IMG/VR virus record: IMGVR_UViG_3300027706_000020
Location: 1 to 43,842 of that record
Strand: one strand, 5' to 3'
Origin: a virus
Length of the DNA stretch: 43,842 nucleotides
The translations under genes and the position numbers were made by a program. Under the pieces are notes generated by a model, which had not been told where the DNA came from, made no database searches, and saw only the letters and a list, made by a program, of their open reading frames with translations. Shown in pieces: positions 24,027 to 30,823 of the stretch. The number at the start of each line of letters is the position of its first letter. Position 1 is the stretch's first letter.

Positions 24027-24603
24027 AGGTATGCTCCGACATGAACCGCTCGAAATCGGCCCGCTTTCGCGCCACGATGTCCGGCGTGTTGAAGCCAACG
24101 CAACGCAAGAGCCCGTCGAAGCCCGAGCCGTCGTAGCGATCCACGATGTATGCGATGGTCACTGCGGCGCCGACGTCAGGATCATCCAACAGATCGAGAT
24201 TGTTCATCACCTCGGGGTGACCAGCGAGCCGGGTATAACGCTCGTAGTTGCCACGGCCGGTCAATTGGATTGGCCCGCGGCCTCGGAAATCGTAGCCGTC
24301 GCTGGTGCCCGGCCGGTTGCCGAGGGCTCGGCCTACCGCGTTATTGCCGCCATAGACGAAATTGAAGAACGCCCGATCGTCGGCTTTCAGCTTGTCGAGC
24401 TGATCGTCGCGCAACATGCTGACGCGACTGCGGAACACAGCGCGGATGCGGTCGTTCGACGTGTGCGAATAGCCGATTTCCGGCCGTAGCGCACCAAAGC
24501 CGCCCTCATTCGCGGCGATCGCCATGATGCCGTTGCGAACCACCGGATCGGTGATACCCTGGGCGTCCATTTCGGCGACCAGGGCGTCGGCAACGTCGCT
24601 CAT
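24019..24603 (-). CDS. Endolysin, GH19 (chitinase-like) lysozyme
   Basis: This 194-aa protein has the GH19-like muramidase signature: AIAANEGGFGAL (about residues 28-39) with Glu as likely acid, and DFRGRGPIQLTGRGNYERY (about 104-122), the conserved substrate-binding segment. GH19 endolysins cut the glycan strands of peptidoglycan. No signal peptide is seen, so release depends on a holin. It is within a run of small membrane and spanin genes. Length fits single-domain family members. Confidence 0.88.
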   Translation of the reverse strand: MSDVADALVAEMDAQGITDPVVRNGIMAIAANEGGFGALRPEIGYSHTSNDRIRAVFRSRVSMLRDDQLDKLKADDRAFFNFVYGGNNAVGRALGNRPGTSDGYDFRGRGPIQLTGRGNYERYTRLAGHPEVMNNLDLLDDPDVGAAVTIAYIVDRYDGSGFDGLLRCVGFNTPDIVARKRADFERFMSEHTYG

Positions 24604-24605
24604 GG

Positions 24606-24824
24606 CTAGAGCAGCATCCGCAGCGACGCGATCAGCGACGCCGCGACGCCGATGGCGGCAAAGCCGAGGATCACGTATTCCACGATGCGCTGCTTGCCGG
24701 ACGCTGCGCGGATCATCTGCTCGACGCTGGTTACGACGATGTGCTCGCCCGCTTCGAGGCGGGTGATGACGTCGCTGAGGATGGTCTTGGCTTCTGCCGT
24801 GATATGCTGCTGCGCGTCGCTCAC
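24606..24824 (-). CDS. Small membrane protein, C-terminal anchor
   Basis: This 72-aa protein starts at GTG 24824 (GGGAGAAAA upstream, GTGA overlap with the gene before). The first 48 residues are soluble and helical (SDAQQHITAEAKTILSDVIT), followed by one C-terminal membrane helix (EYVILGFAAIGVAASLIASL, about residues 49-68). It could be a holin/antiholin partner or a virion-associated membrane protein. An upstream ATG at 24851 lies in the previous gene and is less likely. Confidence 0.6.
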   Translation of the reverse strand: MSDAQQHITAEAKTILSDVITRLEAGEHIVVTSVEQMIRAASGKQRIVEYVILGFAAIGVAASLIASLRMLL

Positions 24825-24994
24825 TGCGTTTTCTCCCGCCGGGAGCGCCACCAGAGTGCTACCCGGTCATAGATGAAAATCCCGTACCAGACGATAGCGA
24901 AAGCCGATGCAATCGCCGGCAGATACCCGAGCAGCGCGCCGGCGATAGAAACCAGCGATACCGCGTCGCCGATCGGTTGCGCTTTCTCGACCAT
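24821..24994 (-). CDS. Small membrane protein, holin candidate
   Basis: This 57-aa protein has a long hydrophobic region (AVSLVSIAGALLGYLPAIAS then AFAIVWYGIFIYDRV, about residues 11-45) that could form one long or two short membrane helices, and a basic C-terminus (RSRREKTQ), like small phage holins. It begins 3 bp after the stop of the coiled-coil gene and ends in a GTGA overlap. It belongs to the leftward lysis operon from promoter P3. Confidence 0.6.
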   Translation of the reverse strand: MVEKAQPIGDAVSLVSIAGALLGYLPAIASAFAIVWYGIFIYDRVALWWRSRREKTQ

Positions 24995-24996
24995 CG

Positions 24997-25188
24997 TTAA
25001 GCAGCCGGCTCGATCTGGTTGAGCAGGTCGCGCACATCGGCCAGAGTGGGCTTGCGCGTCGCCGCGGCCGACACCTCGCTTTCGAGCGCCGCAATCTGCG
25101 TGGCAATCGCCTGGATCGCGGCGGTAAGCTGGTCGTAGGACGTTTTGAGCGTAGCGATCTGAGCGGCGATGGAAGACAGAGACGACAT
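24997..25188 (-). CDS. Small coiled-coil protein, first gene of the lysis unit
   Basis: This 63-aa protein is a heptad-like helix for nearly its whole length (SSIAAQIATLKTSYDQLTAA, IQAIATQIAALESEV), so an oligomeric coiled coil is likely. GGAGAG precedes the ATG. It is the first gene downstream of promoter P3. No family is recognised. It could be a small structural protein or a regulator of lysis timing, but the sequence gives no proof. Confidence 0.6.
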   Translation of the reverse strand: MSSLSSIAAQIATLKTSYDQLTAAIQAIATQIAALESEVSAAATRKPTLADVRDLLNQIEPAA

Positions 25189-25213
25189 GAGAACTCTCCG
25201 AGGTTGGCCGCAT

Positions 25214-25242
25214 ATTCAAGCGCAAATGCGATGACTTGTCAA
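25214..25242 (-). promoter_or_regulatory. Promoter P3 with CGCA-N2-TGCG palindrome, ahead of lysis and fibre genes
   Basis: On the minus strand TTGACA lies at 25242-25237 and, 17 bp on, TTGAAT at 25219-25214 (AATATG a little further is an alternative -10). The palindrome CGCAAATGCG at 25221-25230 is in the spacer. It is the only clear promoter upstream of the lysis-fibre block and partly overlaps the end of the preceding gene. Confidence 0.7.
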
Positions 25243-25688
25243 GCGTCCTTTTTCGCTTCGGCAAGCTTTCGCAGCAGCGCGCCGGCGTTACCCTTCGGCG
25301 GCCGATTGTCCGCCAAATGCCCGACCTCTTTTGCGTCAACGAGAATAGCGAGACACGCAAGAGCGTGGGCCAAATGAGGAACGCCGCTCTCGGGATCGGT
25401 GTCCTCGCCGTCCACATAGGCGGCCAAGTGACGCTCGGCCGCGTGCACGTAGGTCATCGCTTGGATGGAGTATTCCCGCCAGTTGAACGGCCCGTATTTT
25501 CGTGCACCCTCCTTAAACGCGAGCGCCATGTAGGCAACAGCGCTGGCCGGGACGAGCCCGAGCGGCACTTTCAGATCACCGTATTGCTGCTTAGGGTTTA
25601 CCTCGCCGGTCATTGCGGCATACGCCTGTTGAACCATCTCGCCTAACTCCTTTTCCGTCAGCTTTCGCCAGTCGAGAATTTCCGTCAT
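25239..25688 (-). CDS. dATP/dGTP diphosphohydrolase-like protein (DUF5664 family)
   Basis: This 149-aa protein matches the phage DUF5664 / dGTP_diPhyd_N type: KVPLGLVPASAVAYMALAFK (about residues 39-58), the strongly conserved EGARKYGPFNWRE (about 59-71) and HLAAYVDGEDTDPESGVPHL (about 86-105), with acidic and His residues fit for metal binding. Relatives act in phage nucleotide-pool control; some such proteins accompany 2-aminoadenine genomes, but no PurZ-like gene is present here. Start set at ATG 25688 with ATGA coupling to the cupin gene. Confidence 0.75.
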   Translation of the reverse strand: MTEILDWRKLTEKELGEMVQQAYAAMTGEVNPKQQYGDLKVPLGLVPASAVAYMALAFKEGARKYGPFNWREYSIQAMTYVHAAERHLAAYVDGEDTDPESGVPHLAHALACLAILVDAKEVGHLADNRPPKGNAGALLRKLAEAKKDA

Positions 25689-26218
25689 TTCTTCTCTCCG
25701 ACGTGAAAACTGACGCCGTTGCACTCGGCAACGTGACGCTCATTGTGATGCCAGCCGTCGGGATACCAGAACCCCCAAGCTCGCCGCTTGGGGCCGGTCG
25801 AAAACAGCGTCATGGTGTAAGGGATGCCGGGCGGCAGGATCAGCCGGTGCGCTTCCTCGGCCTTACGTGTCACCACGTCACCCTTGCGGAGCGAGCGCGT
25901 CAGCGTTCGGCTGTGCGGATGCCCCGGCGTCAAATCGACTATCTCGTCATAGCCGCCCGATAAGATCACTGACTGGTTGTCCCAAGGATGATCGTGAAGG
26001 GGCCGCTCGGGATCGCTGGCGACCTGAATGTGCAGATACACGTTCGCCCGATTGTTGTGCGGGACGAGATGCCAGCGAAACAGGTACGGTTGCCCGTCCG
26101 GCGCCAGGATCAATGGCCGCAGCAACGGCACGTCGGCCGGCAGAAACGAATGCAGGATGTCGAAATCATCCATGCTCAAACGATTTATGAGCTTGGCGGT
26201 TTGCTCGGAAACGCTCAT
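25685..26218 (-). CDS. Cupin-fold phage protein
   Basis: This 177-aa protein contains a cupin core: metal-ligand candidates in PLHDHPWDNQSVILSGGYDE (about residues 74-93), then KGDVVTRKAEEAHRLILPPG (about 110-129) with a second His, and a C-terminal RAWGFWYPDGWHH. Cysteine-dioxygenase-like cupins of this length occur in many phages beside nucleotide-metabolism genes; the substrate is not known. Start at ATG 26218, overlapping the upstream stop (ATGA); the longer frame is not needed. Confidence 0.75.
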   Translation of the reverse strand: MSVSEQTAKLINRLSMDDFDILHSFLPADVPLLRPLILAPDGQPYLFRWHLVPHNNRANVYLHIQVASDPERPLHDHPWDNQSVILSGGYDEIVDLTPGHPHSRTLTRSLRKGDVVTRKAEEAHRLILPPGIPYTMTLFSTGPKRRAWGFWYPDGWHHNERHVAECNGVSFHVGEKK

Positions 26219-27345
26219 GCCGCGTGCCTCAGCATCTCGGGGTTGACAATGTAGCGGGCGACCTCGCCGTGCTCCCGATGGAGCACGATCGCTTTCATGT
26301 CGCGAATCGGGCGATAGCCGCTGTTGGCCGCCCACGCGTCGGGTGGAGGCAAAATGCGGAAGCTCTCGACCGTGACGCCGCGGAAATCATGCGCAGTGCG
26401 GGAATGCACATGGCCGGTCCACCAATAGCGATGCTTGGCCGCGCCCCATGCCTCGGGCTGATCAGTTGCCATAATCATGGGAAGCTGCTCGGCCTTCACG
26501 CCGTGACCGTGATGCGTGCCAACAAGCACGTGGCCGAAGCTGAAATAATGGAAGTGCCGAGGCGACGTGTCGATGGAAATGCGCGGGTCATTCTCATAAA
26601 TGTTGTGAAGGCACTCCATCAGGAAAATGGACGATGCCAAGTCATGATTGCCAATCTCGACAATTACCCGCACGTGAAAATGCCGCGCCGCGGCCATTTC
26701 GATTACGCGCCGCATCGACCTGATGCTCGCGCGGACCATCTTAGGAAAGCGCCCGTCGGCATCGAGGGGGTTTTTGCTGGTGGGCGTCACTGCGACAAAG
26801 CTGTCGTAGTGCATGAAATCGCCGAGAAAAACGACGAGCCCGTTGTTGCAAGCTGGCGTGACCTCGACGAGATGCGCCATCGCCGCGCCGATCAATCGCT
26901 CGCCGATGTCAAGATCGTAGCTGTCGCCGGTCTCGTACTTCCAGGCGAGCATGCCCATGTGGTGATCGCCGATCGGATAACAGGCGCACAAGTCGCTGTT
27001 GACCGCGGCCGGCGCCGGAATCGGCTCGGCTCGTGGCAATCCCTCGGCCAAAGCGGTAGCAATCTCGCGCCAAGCGGCGTCGCGCGCAGCGAGGTCAGGC
27101 TTTTCAATTTCCCAGCGCTGGAGAACGTTCCCTTCGGCGTCAACCAGCGTCGAGCGCCGAGCGAGCGTCGCGTCGGGCAGGGGGACGTAGGGCTCTCGCT
27201 CGGGCGCATATTGCACCGATCGGCCGCGAACCTTGCCGTCGGCGTCGTACTGTACTGACTGACGCAGAGCGGCAAACTGTTCGCGTATCGTGGCCCGGCG
27301 TCTCCGATCGTACTCCCGCTTGCGCTCAGGATCAGCGTAAGGCAT
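26215..27345 (-). CDS. Calcineurin-like metallophosphoesterase
   Basis: This 376-aa enzyme shows the ordered metal-binding motifs of the family: IGDHHMG (about residue 124), LGDFMHYD (about 174), GNHD (about 231), GTHHGHG (about 275) and GHVHSR (about 313). The first 110 residues begin MPYADPERKREYDRRRR, a basic segment, possibly DNA-binding. Phage members hydrolyse phosphodiesters and are often near recombination nucleases. Here it overlaps the PD-(D/E)XK nuclease gene by 14 bp, so the two may work on the same DNA ends, in the manner of SbcD-like enzymes; that is an inference. Confidence 0.82.
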   Translation of the reverse strand: MPYADPERKREYDRRRRATIREQFAALRQSVQYDADGKVRGRSVQYAPEREPYVPLPDATLARRSTLVDAEGNVLQRWEIEKPDLAARDAAWREIATALAEGLPRAEPIPAPAAVNSDLCACYPIGDHHMGMLAWKYETGDSYDLDIGERLIGAAMAHLVEVTPACNNGLVVFLGDFMHYDSFVAVTPTSKNPLDADGRFPKMVRASIRSMRRVIEMAAARHFHVRVIVEIGNHDLASSIFLMECLHNIYENDPRISIDTSPRHFHYFSFGHVLVGTHHGHGVKAEQLPMIMATDQPEAWGAAKHRYWWTGHVHSRTAHDFRGVTVESFRILPPPDAWAANSGYRPIRDMKAIVLHREHGEVARYIVNPEMLRHAA

Positions 27346-27673
27346 CAGGCGATCCCCTCAGTTCGAGCGCAGCGATCAGTGCGATAAAATCGTCGAGCGG
27401 CAAGATCGCCACCCATTCGCGACGGTTACGCCGGTGCGCGACGACAGGGATACAACCCTCCGCGGCGTCGCGCCGGGCTTGATCGAGCCAGTCGTAAAGC
27501 TGGCCGCGCTCGACGCGCTTGCATTCGAGATGTACGCCGGGAATGCCGACGACATCGGGACTATCGGCGCCGCCCTTGAACTGCTGGCCGCGGCGCGCGT
27601 CTGTGAACCCGTGGTCGCGCAGAAAGATGGCAAGCTCTAGCTCGCCGGCCTTTCCCTTCGCCCGACTGTTCAC
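27332..27673 (-). CDS. PD-(D/E)XK nuclease, Holliday-junction-resolvase-like
   Basis: This 113-aa protein has the compact Hjc/VRR-like nuclease core: KGKAGELELAIFLRDHG with Glu at about residue 11, SPDVVGIPG with Asp at about 40, and HLECKRVERG with the E-x-K pair at about 50-52. Such enzymes cut branched DNA and resolve replication or recombination joints before packaging. GTG start overlapping the upstream TGA (GTGA). It lies in the leftward DNA-metabolism operon between a small basic peptide and the phosphoesterase. Confidence 0.8.
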   Translation of the reverse strand: MNSRAKGKAGELELAIFLRDHGFTDARRGQQFKGGADSPDVVGIPGVHLECKRVERGQLYDWLDQARRDAAEGCIPVVAHRRNRREWVAILPLDDFIALIAALELRGSPDALR

Positions 27674-27828
27674 TTGCCGCGCCTTTTGGCGGCGCCAGCA
27701 CGCATACGGATCGCCTGCTCACGGGCGATCTTCGCAGCGAGCCGCCGCGTCCACGTCGCGTTGTCGTGCTTCTGGCCGGCATAGCGAGGATCGTTCCGCG
27801 CCGCTCGACGAGCCCTCACCTGGTGCAT
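27670..27828 (-). CDS. Small basic hypothetical protein
   Basis: This 52-aa protein is very rich in Arg, Ala and Lys (RARRAARNDPRYAGQ; AKIAREQAIRMRAGAAKRRG), so RNA or DNA binding is plausible. The start is ATG 27828, preceded by AGGGAGA; the longer frame to 27876 would begin inside promoter P4. The stop overlaps the nuclease start (GTGA). No family recognised. Confidence 0.65.
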   Translation of the reverse strand: MHQVRARRAARNDPRYAGQKHDNATWTRRLAAKIAREQAIRMRAGAAKRRGK

Positions 27829-27851
27829 CGCAATCTCCCTTGCATAGATCG

Positions 27852-27880
27852 CATATACCATCGCAAATGCGATCACGCAA
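27852..27880 (-). promoter_or_regulatory. Promoter P4 with CGCA-N2-TGCG palindrome, ahead of the nuclease unit
   Basis: On the minus strand TTGCGT (27880-27875), a 17-bp spacer and TATATG (27857-27852). The palindrome CGCAAATGCG at 27862-27871 lies 3 bp after the -35, the same placing as in P1, and the -10 is also the same hexamer as P1. It would drive 27828 down to 25239. Confidence 0.78.
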
Positions 27881-27893
27881 GAGAAAAGTGCAC

Positions 27894-29903
27894 CTATTTC
27901 CGGTATCTATTACCCGTCCACGCCTCGACGGCGATTGGGATGCCGATGTCCTCGGCCCAGCGCGGCGCTGCTTCCATCGTGCGGACAAACAGCGCCTCGT
28001 CGGCGGCGTCCGCGGCGACCTCAACTACCGCCTCGTCGTGGACCGTCAGCACGATCGGCATCCCAGCCTGCGTCAGCCGGCCCATCGCCCCGACAAGTAA
28101 GCCACGTGCGAGCGCCTGTACGATGTTCTCACAGATGAGGCCGCCATAGAGAAACACCGTCGTCCACTGACCAATTTTCATAGCCTTGTACGACGGCTCT
28201 AATGTCTGTTTGCCGTCGGGCCAGGTTTTCGTCCGCATCGCTGGCGCGTAGTACCACAGCGTTTGCCAGCCGCTCGGGAGGTCAATCGCCATGTATTCGC
28301 CGGCGAGGCGAAAGGTGCAGCCGTAGGTCTTGACGGTGCGCCCGCGGCCGATGCAGAGCAGAAGCGCTTCCTTGAATGCTTGCCACATCTCCGGCACCTT
28401 CGGCGCCCACTTGGTGCGGTAGCTCTCGACGACCTCGAACGCAAACTCAATCGGCTGACCTTTGCAATAGCGCGCGTGGAATTTCAGCGGTCCCATCTGG
28501 AAGCCGCAGCCAAGGACAGTGTTTTTGCCCACTTGGCGCTTTTCGGTGTCGGCCTTAGTCAGTGAGCCCCGCGGCACGCCGTAGATATCACAGGCCATGT
28601 CGAGATAGACGTCGGCACCGGCGGCCAGCAGTGCGCATTTGTCGTGCTGGCCGGCGAGGGCCAAATCGACCCGCATCTCGATTCCGGCGAAATCGCCGAC
28701 GTGGAAAACCTTACCGGGATCGGGAACAAGCGCATGACGCAGGCTCGACGCTACCGCTTCGATCGCGGTGGCCCCGAGCGTCGTTTCGACGACTTCCGGG
28801 TCGCCGGTGTAGATTGCATCCACGGCCGTTTGCGGGTCGCACTTGAGGGTGCCGCGTGGGAAGTTCTGCGGCTGCAAGAGCCGCCCTCCCCATCGTCCGG
28901 AGTGAGCGGCGTGGTACTGGAGCAATCCGCGGGCTCGGCCATCGGAGCCGGTGCAAGCGACCATTCGATCGAGCTTCTTAATAGAGGCAGAACCAAGCAT
29001 CTGCCTAATCTGTAGCACTCGCCGCACATTCCCCGGGAGGGCCACGGACACGTTTCGATCGTTCTCATCGTAGTCACCCGCGAGACTTTCACTGTCTTCG
29101 TCGTTCTCGCCGAGCAATTCGTCGAGGTAATCCTTCCGCAAATTGTCGAGTTCGACGCCTTGGCCCTTCGCCCACGCGATCACCTTGTCGCGCTGGCCGG
29201 GGTTCACGCCGCCGGTAAGATCGCGGAATTCCTCCATCAGAGGCACGCTGGCCTTACGCACCACGCGCTGCGCAGCGTTAACGAATTGAAGGTCAATGCG
29301 GACGCCTCGCTGGTTGATGTCCTGATCGAGTTCCCACACCTTGCGCTCGGCGGGCGACAGCGAGCCGATGCGATGCAGCAGCATTTCCTCGCCGACGACA
29401 TCGGTGCGGCAATACTGGATGACTCTCCGAATCGTAGCCGGGCTACGATCCAGGGCTCCGGTCTTACGGTGAGGCCGCGACAGCCCGATCGTCAGCCGGT
29501 TCCCCTCCATGTCCTTCTGAATCGGGAGAAGAAGTACCTTACTCACTTTTTCGAGCGCGAGCGGGAGAGCCCGCCATGCGCACGTCGCCTGCGTGTCTTC
29601 CCAGCGAGAAGGAGGCAGTGGCGGCATGCCGACAATCGGCACCATGATATGATGCCAGATCGCCTGCTCGAACACAGCGTGCGAAACAAACGTGACGGTA
29701 GGATCGGCAGCCAGATGGGCAATGAGGGCCAGATCGCGATACTCGGGCAACCGCGGGGCCCACACGCCCCACATGTCTTCCACGCCCTCAACCTTCCACA
29801 CAAAGCACAGCACTTCGGTGGTCGGGTGCTCCGCGTAAACCCAAGCACCGCAGCGTTTCAGGTCGCACGCGCTCGCGGTCTCGAAATCGCAGATAACCCG
29901 CAT
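27894..29903 (-). CDS. Family A DNA polymerase with 3'-5' exonuclease domain
   Basis: This 669-aa enzyme starts with a DEDD exonuclease: exo I DFETASACDL (Asp6, Glu8), exo II FVSHAVFEQAIW (about residues 84-95) and exo III YCRTDVVGE (about 166-174). The polymerase part has motif A HVGDFAGIEMRVDLALAG (about 420), motif B KRQVGKNTVLGCGFQ (about 470) and motif C VLTVHDEAVVEV (about 625). Motif A departs from the usual DYSQIELR. It copies the phage genome. Start chosen at ATG 29903, where the exonuclease domain begins; the upstream open frame crosses an inverted repeat and is not protein-like. Neighbours are the SSB and nuclease genes. Confidence 0.92.
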   Translation of the reverse strand: MRVICDFETASACDLKRCGAWVYAEHPTTEVLCFVWKVEGVEDMWGVWAPRLPEYRDLALIAHLAADPTVTFVSHAVFEQAIWHHIMVPIVGMPPLPPSRWEDTQATCAWRALPLALEKVSKVLLLPIQKDMEGNRLTIGLSRPHRKTGALDRSPATIRRVIQYCRTDVVGEEMLLHRIGSLSPAERKVWELDQDINQRGVRIDLQFVNAAQRVVRKASVPLMEEFRDLTGGVNPGQRDKVIAWAKGQGVELDNLRKDYLDELLGENDEDSESLAGDYDENDRNVSVALPGNVRRVLQIRQMLGSASIKKLDRMVACTGSDGRARGLLQYHAAHSGRWGGRLLQPQNFPRGTLKCDPQTAVDAIYTGDPEVVETTLGATAIEAVASSLRHALVPDPGKVFHVGDFAGIEMRVDLALAGQHDKCALLAAGADVYLDMACDIYGVPRGSLTKADTEKRQVGKNTVLGCGFQMGPLKFHARYCKGQPIEFAFEVVESYRTKWAPKVPEMWQAFKEALLLCIGRGRTVKTYGCTFRLAGEYMAIDLPSGWQTLWYYAPAMRTKTWPDGKQTLEPSYKAMKIGQWTTVFLYGGLICENIVQALARGLLVGAMGRLTQAGMPIVLTVHDEAVVEVAADAADEALFVRTMEAAPRWAEDIGIPIAVEAWTGNRYRK

Positions 29904-29915
29904 CCCACCCTGCCT

Positions 29916-30017
29916 TTTCCGATTTCGCCTGCCCGGCCTCGGTATACCGCATTGGCGCCCACCCGTGCGCGCGTTCGGGCCGCCGTTCATGCCCCGCCGG
30001 GCAGGCGAAATCGGAAA
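29916..30017. repeat. Perfect 22-bp inverted repeat upstream of the DNA polymerase gene
   Basis: Arms at 29916-29937 and 29996-30017 (TTTCCGATTTCGCCTGCCCG and on) are exact reverse complements, spaced by 58 bp. The element fills the 177-bp space between the SSB stop (30081) and the polymerase start (29903). In leftward RNA it would form a long stem just before the polymerase ribosome site. It has no T-run. Candidate roles are translational control, RNA processing or a protein-binding cruciform. Confidence 0.8.
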
Positions 30018-30080
30018 TTGCCCCGACAACTCCGTGGCTCGGGGCCACACCCTCGCTTGCACCCCGCGACAGGTGCCTCG

Positions 30081-30752
30081 TTACCAGGGGTTCGCGCCAG
30101 CCCCTGATGTCGGGTCCTCCGACGACCGCGCGCCGATATACCCGGAGAACTTCTCCTCGGTTGGCCGACCGCCGGCGAGACGATCGCCAGTCGCCGCCGA
30201 AACCAACTCGTTGAGATACGCCTTCACGCCCGGCATGTTGGAGCCGACCTGATGCGTCTGCAAGTTGACCTCGGCAAGAACGTGGACGCCGGGGTAGAAA
30301 TACTTCTCGGCGCTGCCGCGCATCTCGTCGCGGTACTTGGTAAGCTGCCCGTTGCTGTAGACGTTCAGCAGCGGGGCATAGATCGTGCTGGTCTTGAACA
30401 GCACTCGGCCGCTGAACAAGCTCTCGTCGGCCTTGTCGCCGCGCTTGGCCGCTTGGCGCCGCATGAACGCCTCGCCGCTCTCCCACGGCAATTGCAGCAG
30501 GTTGTCGGGGATCGGGTTGCCGTCGCGGTCGCGGAACTGAGCGCCATCGACCAGCCGCTTCGCGATCGCCTTCAACGCTGCCAGATCGCGACTGTCGGCC
30601 CCGAACAGGAACGTGGCGTCGTACCAGCCCTTCTCACCGTTCTCCGCCTTGCGGAATTTGTTCGTACGCTCGTCGAACATGACCGGCTCGAACAAATGCC
30701 CGAACAGCAAGATCGCGGGCTCGGTGAACACATAGAGATTCGGTTCGCTCAT
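30081..30752 (-). CDS. DUF2815 (Enc34-type) single-stranded-DNA-binding protein
   Basis: This 223-aa protein matches the DUF2815/Enc34 ssDNA-binding family: FTEPAILLFGHLFEPVMFDE near the N-terminus, WYDATFLFG (about residues 42-50), FKTSTIYAPLL (about 119-129) and PGVHVLAEVNLQTHQ (about 154-168), with an acidic, flexible C-terminus as in SSBs. It protects single strands during replication. Together with the DUF2800 nuclease upstream and PolA downstream it makes a well-known phage replication trio. Start set at ATG 30752 (AGGA upstream); the longer frame starts within the leader of P5. Confidence 0.85.
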   Translation of the reverse strand: MSEPNLYVFTEPAILLFGHLFEPVMFDERTNKFRKAENGEKGWYDATFLFGADSRDLAALKAIAKRLVDGAQFRDRDGNPIPDNLLQLPWESGEAFMRRQAAKRGDKADESLFSGRVLFKTSTIYAPLLNVYSNGQLTKYRDEMRGSAEKYFYPGVHVLAEVNLQTHQVGSNMPGVKAYLNELVSAATGDRLAGGRPTEEKFSGYIGARSSEDPTSGAGANPW

Positions 30753-30794
30753 AACAATCCTCACAATCGCAACAAAGGTTAACAACAAGAGCGC

Positions 30795-30823
30795 ATATTA
30801 CCCCGCAGATGCGAGCTTGTCAA
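30795..30823 (-). promoter_or_regulatory. Promoter P5 with CGCA-N2-TGCG palindrome, ahead of SSB and polymerase
   Basis: On the minus strand TTGACA (30823-30818), 17-bp spacer, TAATAT (30800-30795). The palindrome CGCAGATGCG at 30804-30813 is in the spacer, 4 bp from the -35. It overlaps the last codons of the DUF2800 gene and separates SSB-polymerase control from it. Confidence 0.8.

Noticed and set aside
24441-24455. Palindrome-like CGCGGATGCG inside the endolysin gene
   Set aside because: One mismatch, inside coding sequence, with no promoter hexamers at the spacings seen elsewhere.
25239-30062. A 2-aminoadenine (Z) genome pathway
   Set aside because: A dATP/dGTP diphosphohydrolase-like gene is present, but no PurZ or DatZ-like gene was recognised, so the claim lacks its key enzyme.
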